Below, one piece after another: positions 32,689 through 44,318 of a stretch of 64,000 bases of DNA. The notes under the pieces were generated by a model. That model was not told the origin of the DNA, did not search any database, and saw only the letters and a program-made list of their open reading frames with translations. This DNA comes from Astragalus membranaceus. Lineage: Eukaryota > Streptophyta > Magnoliopsida > Fabales > Fabaceae. Location: NCBI GenBank assembly GCA_039519185.1, contig CM076849.1, positions 113,961,806 to 114,025,805 of the forward strand, in the 5' to 3' direction. Every line of letters starts with the position of its first letter. The first letter of the stretch is position 1. A program made the position numbers and the translations under genes.

Positions 32689-34085
32689 GGAAATCCGAAT
32701 CTACTGTATGAATGGGAGGGTGTTCTGAAGATTTAGGAACTGCTGGTTCAGTGGATGGAAGCACAAATTCGTAGTTACAAGAGTTTGAGGTTGATGATTC
32801 AAGCTCATCCAATTTCAGGGTAAAACCCGTATGGACTACCTTCAGTGTTTTCTTCGTATCTCCCAGTACACAACTCCTATGATCACGATTGTTGTTTCTC
32901 TGAAAAACTAGACAAAAATATCTTCATTGTGGGCGCAAGAACCGTATGATTTCATGGAGAAATGAGAGATATATCATGTTCACATGTTTCAGATTTAGAA
33001 TCAAACACTATTCTGAACCAGTCTCATTGTTTCAGCAATATCTCTCAAACCACTGGATGCATGCGTGTGAATGTTTGACCACCTGAAAGTAGACAAAATT
33101 TCCTTCGCAATGGACACTGGTTTGGATAGTTTTGGTCACGAATTTACAGAGTTATGCTTGTTGCAAAACTGCACCCTGATACTGGAAATCGGAAATAAAT
33201 CTGGAAATAACAGTTCGTCGGATTAAGGGTTCGAGTCGTCAGAGTGTCGAGAAACACCAATTCCGGTCACCGGGAAGGAAGTCAGTATCCAGAGCGATGT
33301 TGGTTGCTGAATTCAGATACGGAAGCATTCGGATCGTGTTCGTGATTCGGGGACCGTTCGAGTGGCTATCGGTTCGGTAATTCGAGCGAGGACGCGACTT
33401 ATCGTGGATGGTCAACTGGGTGAGTTGTACTCATGATTAGCGATGTTTTTGATTGTTATGAAATTGTCCTATTTTGAATCCTATGACTTGCATTCAGTTT
33501 CGGATAATTTTGGAACCGAGAAACATTTTATCGAGTCGAAAACCTTTTTCGTCGGAAAACGCTATCTTACGATTTCTATGAAAATGCATACATTTATACT
33601 CTGGTTATGTGTTGGAATACGACCTGGTCATTGTCGATAAACATCCGTTTTTAAGTCTCGGGGCTCATGGGAAGTCTCGGCATAAACTAGAATCGATTTG
33701 GGGAAAAACTGGTTTTGAAACAGCTGATTTCTGGACCATCAGGTGTCCATCGCGTCGCGACCCGCGTCTGTTCGCGACGCGACTGTGCCAATTTTCACGA
33801 AGATTTTGTTTCTGAATAATCTTGCGTCGCGAGCCGTGTCTGTCCGCGACGCGACTGTGTCAGTTCTTTTCAAAGATTTTGGTTCTGTACAATTTCGCGT
33901 CGCGACGGACCCTGTCCGCGTCGCGACGCACTGTAAATTTTCAGCAAACCTAATTGAAATTGTTTTCGCTATAACTTTTGATCCGGTGGTCCGATCGAAG
34001 TGTTTTCAGTTGGGTTTTGAAACTTATTAAAAACCATATTTAAAGGTATGATTTGAATTCTGAAATGCTCTGTTTTGAAAGAGTT
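32689..34085 (+). other. Unassigned repeat-like sequence, LTR-like in its second half
   Basis: I see no gene here. From about 33200 the style is that of a gypsy LTR: a gggtgagttgtactc block like the one in J and E, then a cluster of CpG palindromes (33753-33935), then an ataacttttgatccggtgg block resembling the ttttgactcggttatccaa block of the Tekay-type LTRs. No TG/CA boundary, PBS or PPT could be fixed, so it is probably a truncated LTR of another family. Confidence 0.5.
33753..33935 (+). repeat. CpG palindrome cluster gcgtcgcgac/gtcgcgacgcgac, copy 1
   Basis: Six occurrences of gcgtcgcgac or its complement gtcgcgacgc lie in three pairs within 180 bp of otherwise AT-rich sequence. A second cluster with the same motif lies at 34943-35095. 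Confidence 0.7.
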
Positions 34086-34942
34086 TAATGTTAAGAATTC
34101 AGCAAGTGTACTGAAAACGTTGCAAGTAATAATTTAAACGGTAAGATACCGGTCGGTCCATAGGGATTGTGATTGTAAACAAGGAAAAATTAATTAATTC
34201 TTGGATGTGATAGAAAAGGTTGATTTGAAAGATTTGTAATGCGAAGTAAAAAACGGTTGTTTAGAATACGAGAAAAAGCGATTAGGGATTGATTCATCCC
34301 CCCTTGCCTATCATTTGAACCCTTAGCCAATTACGCATCATTTGTTTAATTATGAGATTCAGTTCACCAAAACAGGTTAGGGACAATTCCTTTCCTCAAA
34401 ACCCCTATTACCCTAAGAGTTACCCTAATTCCTTAGGTGAGTCATGCCAAAGGGTGACGCATTAAGATTAAGAATTTTAATGAATTCACATAAGCTACCA
34501 CATATTCCTATGATGATTACTAGCATGTGATCTAAAACATCATATCCGGATAGCAAACCCTAATCCCTTACGTGATTACAATCCCTAAAACATTATAATC
34601 ATCATGTGTGATTAAAAAGCATTAAGCATAGACATCTTAGACAATTCATCACCAAACAAATATTGGAATTAACTTTCAGCAAAGGTTCACATGATAGGGT
34701 TGGGGAGAATCATCTCTCCCCAATCAAAAGATTTAGTTACTCATAGAATTGAGATTACAACAAAGAGTAGAGAAAGATAAAACCATAGTAGATGACATAG
34801 AGGTCTTCAACAACTTGTTCCCAAGTGAAAAGAGGACTCCAAAATCGCTCCAAAATCGCTTCTCTGGCCCTGGCTGCGCTCCCAATGCAATGTGCCTCGA
34901 AAAACACGCTGAAAAATCCTTAAAACCCTAATTTTCTGAAGT

Positions 34943-35095
34943 CCATCGCGACGCGACACGAGACCATCGCGACGCGATGCTGCTGTAAAGTGACTGGTCG
35001 CGACGCGACACGTCCAAGTCGCGACGCGATATGGGGCAGAAACAATTCCTCTTCTTTCCATGCTTCCTTCGCGACGCGAACCCTCCTGGTCGCGA
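34943..35095. repeat. CpG palindrome cluster, copy 2
   Basis: Six copies of tcgcgacgcga-type motifs (gtcgcgacgcgac at best) occur within about 150 bp. The motif is that of the cluster at 33753-33935, but the flanking sequence is different. Confidence 0.7.
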
Positions 35096-35858
35096 CGGGA
35101 AATTACTCAGAAACTCAAATCTTCCCAATTGTGCCGCATCTCCGGGCAAGTGTCTGGTTCGCCGAATGATAACACACAAGTTGGAGGTCTTCAAGTACAA
35201 TTAGCTCCCAAAAGTGAAGAAATTGCTTACAACAGGACTTCCTACTACAATTATCTAAAACTAGACTAAATCCCCAGATAATGACTATGATACAATGAAA
35301 AACCTACACAATTGGTCCTAAAAATCCACAACTTACATCATATGATAGAGAGTCAACACAACCCCAAACTTAAACTTTTGCTTGTCCTCAAGCAAACATT
35401 CAATTCATACTGTGGCTGTTTTTTCTATTTAGCTGTTACATATGTTACATCAACCTTAAACACATCAGCACATCAACTATCATCATCAACCTAATACAGT
35501 AACATGACAACTGAATTGGAAACACCGAATCATAAGTAGGCAGCATTCTCCAGTTTTCTCTATTGCACACATCTCACTAGTGTTTCACTCTTGAGGTGTT
35601 TAGGGTATTCACTCACTTCACAATACCTGCATCATTGTTTCATAGGCTTGACAGAGTTCTATATCAATCTATACAGATGACTTGCATACACACTTTTTGA
35701 GGACTTTAAAGGTGATAGCGGGGCTTAGGTAAGGGTGGATAATTTTGGATAAGTAGGTTGCACTTGGAGTTAGGCCTACCTCTCTCTCAGTCAGTTTCAC
35801 ACAATCCATTTACTCACCCATTTTTCCCAAAGCATTCAACAAACAAGAGAAGGATTTC

Positions 35859-35865
<7 letters not shown>

Positions 35866-35892
<27 letters not shown>
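35866..35892. repeat. (AT)n microsatellite
   Basis: This is an uninterrupted AT dinucleotide run of 27 bases, followed by T-rich sequence to about 35945. Confidence 0.95.
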
Positions 35893-35896
<4 letters not shown>

Positions 35897-37797
35897 ATTT
35901 TATATATATATTTTTTTATTTTCTTTCTATATATTTTTTTTTTCATTTTGATTTTATCCTTCTCTTGTATACCACCCCAAACTTAGCATGTTGCTATTCC
36001 ACGAGCAACCCCATACTTAGAATTTTCCACACTCTCACAGCTTTTGTTACCTAACTCCGAGTTAAAGAAAAACTAGGCTATGAAGTTCTGAAAAAACATT
36101 GTAAACATTCACAATAGGCTCAGAGGGGCTAGCAGAAGATAAACATTAGTTAGGTGTGGTTTGAAAGGCTCAGGGGTGCCAACAGAAATGCCTCAGTGTG
36201 TATGAAAATCAAATGCAAGACAATTAAGTACGATGTCAAGTTCTGCAGACTAATGCATGCAAGGAATACACACAATATATAAGAAGGTGTTTAGGCTCAA
36301 ACCTCACAGTTGGGATTGTAGAGATGAAACTTGAGAGATGCTGCTCACAGATGATAAAGTACTTCCGCAACTTTTGTCATGAATACTGCTATTACTTGAT
36401 GATAATACTTGACGTGCGAGTGCTCAAAAGGAAAAATGTACACATGTGAAGCCAAATGCCACACATCATCATCATTGAGGCTGCTTTAACAAAAAGAGAA
36501 TAGGGTAGTGGTGCCTCAATATCACAGAGTAAGTTATAATAATAAGTACAGACCAAAGTGCAAAATATAGTCAGAATGGGGTACAAAAAAGTACTAACAA
36601 ATGGTAAGTGGCTCTCACCAGTGGGTTGCCTCCCACTAAGCGCTTCTTTAACGTCACTAGCTTGACGGTTGTCAGAGGATGACTGAGTCTGGCTCAGGTG
36701 GAGAACTCAGCCTCTCCAATGCCTCTTTAAATTCTTCTTGGGTACACTTTCCTTTCAGGTTTCCGTTCCTCTCGCTAGATGATGCATGAGAGGAATGTAG
36801 TAGATGTAACACCCCGATAAATTCTAACAGATAGAATCACCGAAATGCACTAAATGGCATACATCAGAGTAACTTCTTGTTATTGAAATATTGAACACAT
36901 CTAAAACTTTTCATAATAAATATATAATGGTTCTCTGAACCTCATAAACTTCGTGAAAATGCTTAGGTTTCAAAACTTAAGACTTGTACATAATCCTGGT
37001 GTTCAATACCTCAAAACATAAAGTAGCGGAAACGATTTATAACTTATACATGATAGTTATACAACCGATAACAAAAGTACTACAGAAGGGCAAGGGCCTA
37101 AACAAGAAACATAGACTTCCGGACTACGGTTGCTCAGTGAGTCCTATCGAAACCCATGACCAACTCTAACGGTTTGTTATACTTGAATCTGAACTCGTGG
37201 CCTGAATAAGCGACCACGTGAATACATGATGTTTACTCGCAACTTGTAGCCCTAATAAGCGACTACTTGTTACATTTCTGATTTTTCCTAATGTAGCCCT
37301 AATAATCGACTACGGAGCATATTTTAACTTGAACTTAGCACAACCCGAGATATAATGCTAGACAATCTTGATTGCCTAATATCTACGGAAACCCCAATCC
37401 GAAATTCTATTCGACTAATGCTAGGGTCCTAGCTTTGGATTCATGACTCCCCTCTACTAGGTATGCTAATAACTGGAGGATCGTCATCCTCGATATACAC
37501 AAGGTATACCATCTACCTTTCCCCGAGGGAAAGTAAATTGATTTGTGTTTACATGAATTGAGATTTTTTATGTCTTCATAGACTTACAATCAATTAGCTT
37601 ACATGACTTGATGAACTTGAAGTTCGTATCTTAACATGATTGGACTCAAGGTCCGTTAATATTTTCTAGACTTGTGTTCTCACGCGTTCTCTAAGTACGG
37701 TTTTCGTCACATTCATAGCACCCAAGTTTTCAATCAAACATGAATAACTCCATGATATCAATCTTTACATTGTTGAGGGACCTTGGGGAATGGATTA

Positions 37798-38452
37798 TGT
37801 AACAGCCCAGGTCCACCGCAGCGGTCACCCCGGTCCCACTGTTACCTCACGGTCTTTTCTACCCCCCTTGTAGAATTTTTGCCTTCCGTGGGAATCGAAC
37901 CTTGCACCTGAGGCATAAGTGCAAGTTAAACCCCCTTCCCACTACCAATTGAGCGCGCTCAATTGGTAGTGGGAAGGGGGTTTAACTTGCACTTATGCCT
38001 CAGGTGCAAGGTTCGATTCCCACGGAAGGCAAAAATTCTACAAGGGGGGTAGAAAAGACCGTGAGGTAACAGTGGGACCGGGGTGACCGCTGCGGTGGAC
38101 CTGGGCTGTTACATAAAAAGGCGCCTTTTTTTGTAACATCCTGGGCCCTTTTCTTACTTAGTAGGCTACCCAGCGATGCACTCATGATCTTCTCTACCCC
38201 CCATGTAGAGTTTTTGCCTTCCGTGGGAATCGAACCATGTACCCTGAGGCTTAGGTACATGCTCAATGCATTCCCACTACCAATTGAGCTAGTGCGCTCA
38301 ATTGGTAGTGGGAAGGGGGTTTAACTTGCACTTATGCCTCAGGTGCAAGGTTCGATTCCCACGGAAGGCAAAAATTCTACAAGGGGGGTAGAAAAGACCG
38401 TGAGGTAACAGTGGGACCGGGGTGACCGCTGCGGTGGACCTGGGCTGTTACA
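37798..38452. mobile_element. Palindromic TG/CA element with tRNA-like A and B boxes (double copy)
   Basis: The unit starts TGTAACAGCCCAGG and ends CCTGGGCTGTTACA. It is flanked by the 5-bp duplication gatta (37793-37797 and 38453-38457); the empty site is seen in E's other LTR near 60152. It has four arms. Arms 1 and 2 (37798-37955 and 37956-38113) form a perfect 316-bp inverted repeat by eye. A short aaaaaggcgcctttttt palindrome links to a diverged arm 3 (38132-38294). Arm 4 (38295-38452) is the same as arm 2. Each outward-reading arm holds gctcaattggtag (tRNA A-box-like) and GGTTCGATTCC, a perfect B-box consensus (38010-38020 and 38349-38359). There is no coding capacity. TG/CA ends with a 5-bp duplication point to integration by a retroelement integrase. 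The tRNA-like boxes point to a polymerase III promoter, as in SINEs. I do not recognise a named family. Confidence 0.8.
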
Positions 38453-38518
38453 GATTAGAAGAGGATTGGAATCATTCGGAATGGATAAAAGGTACTTTGA
38501 ATTTGGAGGTCAGAAAAT

Positions 38519-38775
38519 CTCACACGACCCGTGCGTATAGGCGCACGACCCGTGTGTCATTGAACAATTCGTAGAGGATTTCCAGAAAGATACGCACGAC
38601 CCGTGCGACTGAGCGCACGATCCGTGCGTTATCCAGTAAAATTGTAGGAAGTTCCAGAAACTTACGCACGACCCGTGCGACTGAGCGCACGATCCGTGCG
38701 TGTTTAAAAATCCAGTTCTTGTAGTATCAGATGGAGGCGCACGACCCGTGCTCAGAGACACACGATCCGTGCGTT
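38519..38775 (-). repeat. CpG-rich motif cluster in E 3' LTR
   Basis: About eight copies of gcacgacccgtgcg or gcacgatccgtgcg alternate through this stretch. The same cluster lies at 60215-60470 in the other LTR. The cacg...cgtg core makes each unit partly palindromic. Confidence 0.8.
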
Positions 38776-39806
38776 TCCATCAGTTTTCCAGAAAACATAT
38801 TTTTCATGAGTTAAACCATTCCATTCCGATTCCCATTTCCCTTCCGACCGAGACCCAAACATGAACACGTACATTATAGTAGCATAATACAGCAGACATA
38901 TACCATTCAATTCAGCACATTTCAACAATCAAAACATAGCTTGTTATTGAAGGTCACTGTTTTTAGAAAAGCGGTTTTCGGAAAGATGGAGACTCCGAAA
39001 ATACACACATTCCCTAAGCGAGTTATAGAACTCACCCGAAGTGATGAAAATCACGCAAACACCGAGACTCCGAGAACTCAACCGCTCTAAAAACCACGAA
39101 CTCTCCTCGAATTCGCTCCAACAACGAACTCAACTACTCCAAATCGCTTGGACAGCAGCTGATTCCGAATCCTAGCTACTCAACAATTTCAAACAGCAAT
39201 TTGTGGCTTGGAGGTGAGCCTTGATACTAAATGATGGACTCTAGCAAGGACATGCAAGGGTTATATCTCCATTTCCATGCTTGGAGCTTGAAGGTTTGAA
39301 AATGGTGTTTTGGAGAGGAGTTGGATGTTTGTTCAGAAAATTAGATCAATGGGAAGAAGAAGAAAAATGATGGAGGATGGTAGTTTTATATTACACATGC
39401 ATGAACAATAGAGGTAGGATCTCTTCCCTTCCTTCTCCACTCTCTCTCTCGAGCTCTCTCCCTCTCTCTCAAGCCTCTCTTTTGCTGAATTGCTGGAAAT
39501 GAGATGGTGTTGTGTGGTGTGGGGTGTGGGTTCAGCTGGTTATCACTTAAAGGGTTACAAGGACTAAAATACGCTTCAGCCACTTACTCCTCTAATCTTA
39601 CCAAGACATAGCTTAATCTAAGGATCTTAGTCAAACTCTATTAACTTAACTCAATTATTTCAACTATGCATTAATATAGTTTTTATTTATTTCTACATCA
39701 CATAATAGGATAACCTCTTGTGCTAAATTTTCCATTTTGCTAATAATTCACCTTAATCTCTTTGCTAATTTAAATAAATTAAATTAGCTAATTAGGGGAT
39801 GTTACA

Positions 39807-39818
39807 ATCACCCCAACT
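39807..39818 (-). other. Polypurine tract of element E
   Basis: On the minus strand AGTTGGGGTGAT directly precedes the 3' LTR start at 39806. Confidence 0.8.
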
Positions 39819-39855
39819 TTTTAAAATTTTGTCCTCAAAATTGACAAAACGTACC

Positions 39856-40698
39856 TTACTCGAACAAACAAGGATATTTCTCCCGCATGATCTCCTCTAC
39901 TTCCCATGTCGCTTCGTCCGGTGATGCACCGTCCCAAAGCACCTTGACAATAGGGATTGATCTCGTTCGGAGCGTTTTCTCGGCACGTTCGATGATCCTG
40001 ATTGGAGTAGGCTGATAAGATAAATCCGGTCTGATGTCGATCGCTTCATAACTCAAAGGTTGATTCGGATCATGAACATATTTCCTTAGCTGAGATACAT
40101 GAAACACATAATGCAATCTGGACAATTCTGGAGGCAATGCAATGCGATATGCTACCGGCCCAACTCGCTCGATAATCTGGAAGGGTCCGACATACCGAGG
40201 ACTGAGCTTCTTCGCTCGCAAAGCAATACCGGTTCCGATGGTTGGAGAAAGTCTCAAAAAGACATGGTCTCCTTCTTCGAATTCTAATGGTCTTCTCCTC
40301 TTATCCGCGTAACTCTTTTGTCGACTCTGCGCGGCTTTCATCCTTTCTCTTATCTGACGGATCTTCTCCGTAGTCTCACGGACCAAATCCGGTCCCAACA
40401 ATCTCTGCTCACCTACATCCCACCAACACAATGTTGTTCTGCACTTCCTTCCATACAATGCTTCATATGGAGCCATTCCGATACTAGAATGGTAACTGTT
40501 GTTGTATGAAAACTCCACCAATGGAAGATGAACCTCCCATCTGCCTCCACTATCGAGTACACAAGCCCTCAACATATCCTCCAATGTCTGGATTGTTCTC
40601 TCAATCTGCCCGTCTATCTGTGGATGGTAAGCGGTGCTAACACATACTGTCGTTCCCAACGCCATACTCAATGCTCTCCAAAATCGAGATGTGAATTT
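39856..40698 (-). pseudogene. Integrase C-terminal half and chromodomain of element E
   Basis: About 280 codons remain in frame to the natural stop at 39856. They begin in the integrase core just before S-R-F-W and include the STAYHPQIDGQIERT motif with the third catalytic residue (glutamate). R-K-C-R-T, the GPF motif and a chromodomain-like tail W-E-V-E-E-I-M-R-E-K-Y-P follow. The protein is clearly related to C's integrase but is a distinct family (for example GPF in place of GPY). Upstream it is cut at 40698 by the palindromic element at 40699-41013, whose translation only happens to keep the frame open to 40833. The first two catalytic aspartates and the rest of pol are missing. It is a relic with a surprisingly clean remaining frame. 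Confidence 0.9.
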
Positions 40699-41013
40699 TG
40701 TAACAGCCCAGGTCCAACGCGTTGGCCACCCTGGCACTATTACCTCACGGTCTTCTCTACCCTCCTTGTAGAATTTTTGCCTTCCGTGGGAATCGAACCT
40801 TGCACCTGAGGCATAAGTGCAAGTTAAACACACCTCCCACTACCAATTGAGCGCGCGCTCAATTGGTAGTGGGAAGGGGGTTTAACTTGCACTTATGCCT
40901 CAGGTGCAAGGTTCGATTCCCACGGAAGGCAAAAATTCTACAAGGGGGGTAGAAAAGACCGTGAGGTAACAGTGGGACCGGGGTGGCCGCTGCGGTGGAC
41001 CTGGGCTGTTACA
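40699..41013. mobile_element. Second palindromic TG/CA element, on a deletion junction
   Basis: This is a 315-bp inverted repeat with the same ends (TGTAACAGCCCAGG...CCTGGGCTGTTACA), the same A-box-like gctcaattggtag and the same B box in each arm. The right arm (from about 40857) is nearly identical to the arms at 37956 and 38295; the left arm is more diverged. The flanks do not match as a target duplication: aattt on the left belongs to E's integrase, and tccgc on the right belongs to G's LTR. It therefore marks a junction formed by deletion and not a simple insertion. Confidence 0.82.
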
Positions 41014-41752
41014 TCCGCAACCGCTCCCAAAGTTTCCCACTCGACTTCGAGGCATCCTTTTGACCGAATTACCGAATTCCCCGAAATCCTCCATGAATAC
41101 TATTCATCATCTTCTCCAACTTCTAATCACTATTCACAAAACCCCAAATCACCCAACTCGCTTCCAATCTTTCAATCGAACCTCAATCAACGATCCGTCA
41201 TCCTTGGGTTCGCGCCAAACTCCATCCCAAGCCATCCTTGAGCTTGAACCATCAACAAACCTCCATTTCCTTCAAGATTCGAAAATGGCAAAGTGAGAGA
41301 GAGAGAGTTGATGATGTTGATGTTGGTACCAAATCGAAGAGGGAGTAACGCTGAGCGTTTTTCGTGTTGGAAGGAAGTCGTTTTGATGAGCGCAAATCCT
41401 CCCTTTTTCCCTTCTTCTTCCTTACCCTTTCTTCTTTCTTCTCTTTTCTTCTTTCTCTTTTCCTCTCTGTTTCTCTTCTCAGCTTCCTTTCCTTTCCTTC
41501 ACTTCTTTTCTTTTCCTTTTTCTTTAACACACACACATACACGTATATACATATATTTATTTAATAAATATACGGCAACGTGGTCAAATTACCATATTGA
41601 TCGAAATCTCTTATTTCGATTCCGAAACTTCCTTGATCCGTATTATCCGGTTAACGATCCGATGACAACCAATAATTAATTTTAGCACTCAATAAATTTA
41701 CCAGTCAAGTACTAAAATAATTCAATTGGGTTAACATCTAAATAATTCTATC
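41014..41752 (-). repeat. Element G 3' LTR, truncated, split by element H
   Basis: The stretch matches G's 5' LTR from about 57227 to 57961 with only seven or eight differences by eye. It ends at ctatc (41748-41752), the target site of H, and resumes for 21 bases at 51391. At 41014 it is cut off by the palindromic element, so about 1.8 kb of the LTR is missing. It includes a gagagaga run, a T/C-rich tract (41400-41525) and an acacacacatacacgtatat stretch. Confidence 0.88.
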
Positions 41753-44318
41753 TGTAACACCCCTTTTCTAATAACTTTATTTTTAAGTAAAAATCAGAGT
41801 CTCTTTTTTTTTTTGAAAACAATTCAAGCGAGTGCTACATTTACTCCGTAATATCAAGATACATAACACCATGAGAAAAATGTTTAGTTCGCATCAACTA
41901 AATCCAATCACCATCAGCAGCGGAATAAATATGAGTTCAAAAATTTAAAACCAATACATCACCAATCGAATCTAACAGTTTTGAGAAAATAAAGCATAAA
42001 CCTAAGACACCCCCCCCTGGTGCAACGTATCAGAGCGTGACACTTCCTACCAGACGAAGGCATACAGGAAACCTTCACTCATCATTACCTGCACGTTGCC
42101 GACATAAGAAGCAACATAAAGGCAGTAGGGTGAGTCTCTTTTCATAATTAATAACATATGGAAATCAAGCAGTGCATAGGAAAAAGGAAGTCAGGCACAC
42201 CAATTCACAATAATGGAACAATCGCATCAATATTGTATTTCCAAACAGCACCACACAATATATGATTTATGCATGTAATGCAACCCAAACTCCACGGGTA
42301 CATGCATGTCGGATCCGTCACCAAATACAAATAGGCCGTAGCCTCTGCTCACCAAATACAAATTAGGCCGTAGCCTCTGCTCACCAATAATGCACATGCT
42401 TCATGCGGTGTTATGGAGAATGCATCACAACACACCACAAATCAGTCAATTTCACATTTTAAATTCTAGTCTCACCATAGTGCATTAATTAACTCACCAA
42501 ATTAAAATTAGGCCGAAGCCTCTGCTCACCAATCTCACCTCATCATCACTCACCAAGTCAGCTCACCACTCACACCAACACCCATTCAAATAGACCAACT
42601 TAGGACATTGACAAGACATAGAGAAAGCGGGTAAAAATAGCCATTTGGACACTTGAACACCATCAGCCAGAAACACCAGTAAAAATAAATTATTTTTGCA
42701 TAAAATTGAGATTATTGGATAGGCACTGAAATTAGCTTCAAAACGCATTTTGAACCGTTGAATTTGGATAACCGAGTCAAAAGTTACGTTAAAAACAATT
42801 TTAGGAAAAATGTTAGACATCCTGGAACTGGCGCATGGGCGCTGGGCGCCCAGGGGCAACACAGCGCTTGGCGCCCAGGAGAAACAACACGCACAGGCGC
42901 ACGGGCGCTGGCGCCCAGGAACAACACGCGCAACAGCGCACAGGCGCTAGGCGCCCAGGAGGCAACACGCGCACATAGGCGCTGGCGCCCAGAAGCAACA
43001 ACGCGCACAGGCGCGCCCAGGGAACAGCAGCAACATGGCGCCCAAGCACTAGGCGCCTAAGGCCAACATGCTACACAACTCATTTTTCTTCGAAATTCAT
43101 TTTACACGAGCCAAATGCTCAGGACATGAAAACTCAATAAAAATTTTATCAAAAGCTGAACATTATTTTTGGCGCCCATGCACTAGGCACCTAGTGAAAA
43201 TACGCAACTCAACTCCTTTCTTGACCAAAATCAGTTTTCATGAGCCATTTTACCCAAGTATAAAAACCTGAAAACAATTTTCACAAAACTATCACCAGAA
43301 CTTTGGGGCCCTTGGCGCCCATGACACAAGCAACATGCGCCAAAACTGGCAGCACAGGAACACTGGATGGCGACACAGGCAACAGAGACAGCAACACAGA
43401 ATGGCAACACAGGCAACAGACACAGCACACAGTGACACAGAATGGCAACACAGGGCAACAGAATTTTTGGAAACAGGCGCAGCACACTGCTGGGCGCCTG
43501 GTGCCCATGACTAGGCGCAACACAGAATTTTTCAGCAATAGGCATATGGCGCCCAAGGCGCCTAGGGGCTCCCAAACAGAAATTTTTTCCACTTTCATTC
43601 ACCAAATTAAATTCACCAAAATGCCCAACTACATATATATCACTAAGTGTCACCATGAATTCTCAAATTCACCAAGCAAACATCAACAAATCATATTCTC
43701 AAACATGTATCATGCGAATCACTTAGCAACAATTCAATTCACCAATTATACAATTTCAACATGAGCAATTCCTAATCAAGTATCACAACACTATAATTTA
43801 ATCATCAAAACAACAATTCGTTCATGAAAATTATTCTAGAACCCTAACCCTAAGCATCACTAATTCGCATATCTATTAAGAACAAAAAGAGGACCCCCTA
43901 ACCTTGTGAAATTCGAATTTGCTAGCCAAGCTCCAAGGAAGAATTGCGAACCACCAATGAGCCTCCTCCTCTTCTCTATGAGCTTCGCCTCCTCCTCTTC
44001 TTCTCTCCTTCTATTCGCAACTTTTCTCTTCTCACTTCTCCTCTCTTTTACGTTTCTTTCTTTCTTTTCACAATTGAGACAAAAATGCCACTAAGTCACA
44101 AGACCCATAGTGAGTCGAATCCTATGACTATCCAATGGGTCATGGGCTCACTTGTGGGTCATGGGCTCCGTGCACCATCTAATTCGAGACAACACCTCCT
44201 AATAATTTAAAATTAAATAAATACATTAAACCTTGAATTATTTAATTAAATTAAATAAATATTGTAAGCCTTAAATAATTTAATTAAATAAATAATTAAA
44301 TTATTTTGGGGCGTTACA
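41753..44318 (-). repeat. Element H 3' LTR
   Basis: On the minus strand the LTR starts at 44318 (TGTAACGCCCC) after the PPT and ends at 41753 (GGGGTGTTACA). Hairpin units lie at 42333-42344, 42365-42376 (TACG loops) and 42510-42521 (TTCG loop). The GGCGCC block lies at 42830-43055. Confidence 0.93.

Larger units (their letters stand above)
34086..36804. mobile_element. Non-coding remnant resembling untranslated parts of a Tat/Ogre/Athila-type element
   Basis: There is no coding frame. Recognisable phrases are a ggtaagataccggtcggtcc...agggattgtgattg block near 34140, ccccaaacttaaacttttgcttgtcctcaagc near 35362-35393, ccccaaacttagcatgttgc near 35975, and gggttgcctcccactaagcgcttctttaacgtc near 36624-36656. 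Such phrases are familiar from the LTR and 3' untranslated regions of plant Tat/Ogre and Athila elements; that is recognition from memory. No boundary is visible. Element E is inserted at its right edge (36805). Confidence 0.5.
36805..39806 (-). repeat. Element E 3' LTR with palindromic insertion
   Basis: The LTR starts at 39806 (TGTAACATCCCC on the minus strand), directly after the PPT, and ends at 36805 (GGGGTGTTACA). Without the 655-bp palindromic insertion (37798-38452) and one 5-bp duplication it is about 2.34 kb. It lacks roughly 90 bp near 37130 that the 5' LTR has at about 59396-59490, including the gtttctctgtaaaaacc block. Repeated gtagccctaataagcgactac-type hairpin units lie near 37197-37310. 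Confidence 0.88.

Noticed and set aside
32689..36804. Host gene in the largest stretch without retrotransposon coding
   Set aside because: Frames are under 100 codons, and the sequence carries phrases of retroelement untranslated regions, CpG repeat clusters and an AT microsatellite.
38010..38020. Genuine tRNA gene in the palindromic element
   Set aside because: The A and B boxes are good, but the anticodon arm would have an oversized loop and the acceptor stem does not close. It is a tRNA-like promoter region, not a tRNA gene.
37798..38452. Cassandra-type TRIM
   Set aside because: Cassandra LTRs carry 5S rRNA sequence. None is present here and the element is palindromic.
40699..40833. N-terminal extension of E's integrase frame
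   Set aside because: The frame from 40833 to 40699 lies in the palindromic element and only happens to be open. True integrase sequence starts at 40698.
41252..41542. Lysine/glutamate/arginine-rich small protein (also 57462-57752)
   Set aside because: It is the antisense reading of the T/C-rich tract in the G LTR and occurs in both LTR copies.
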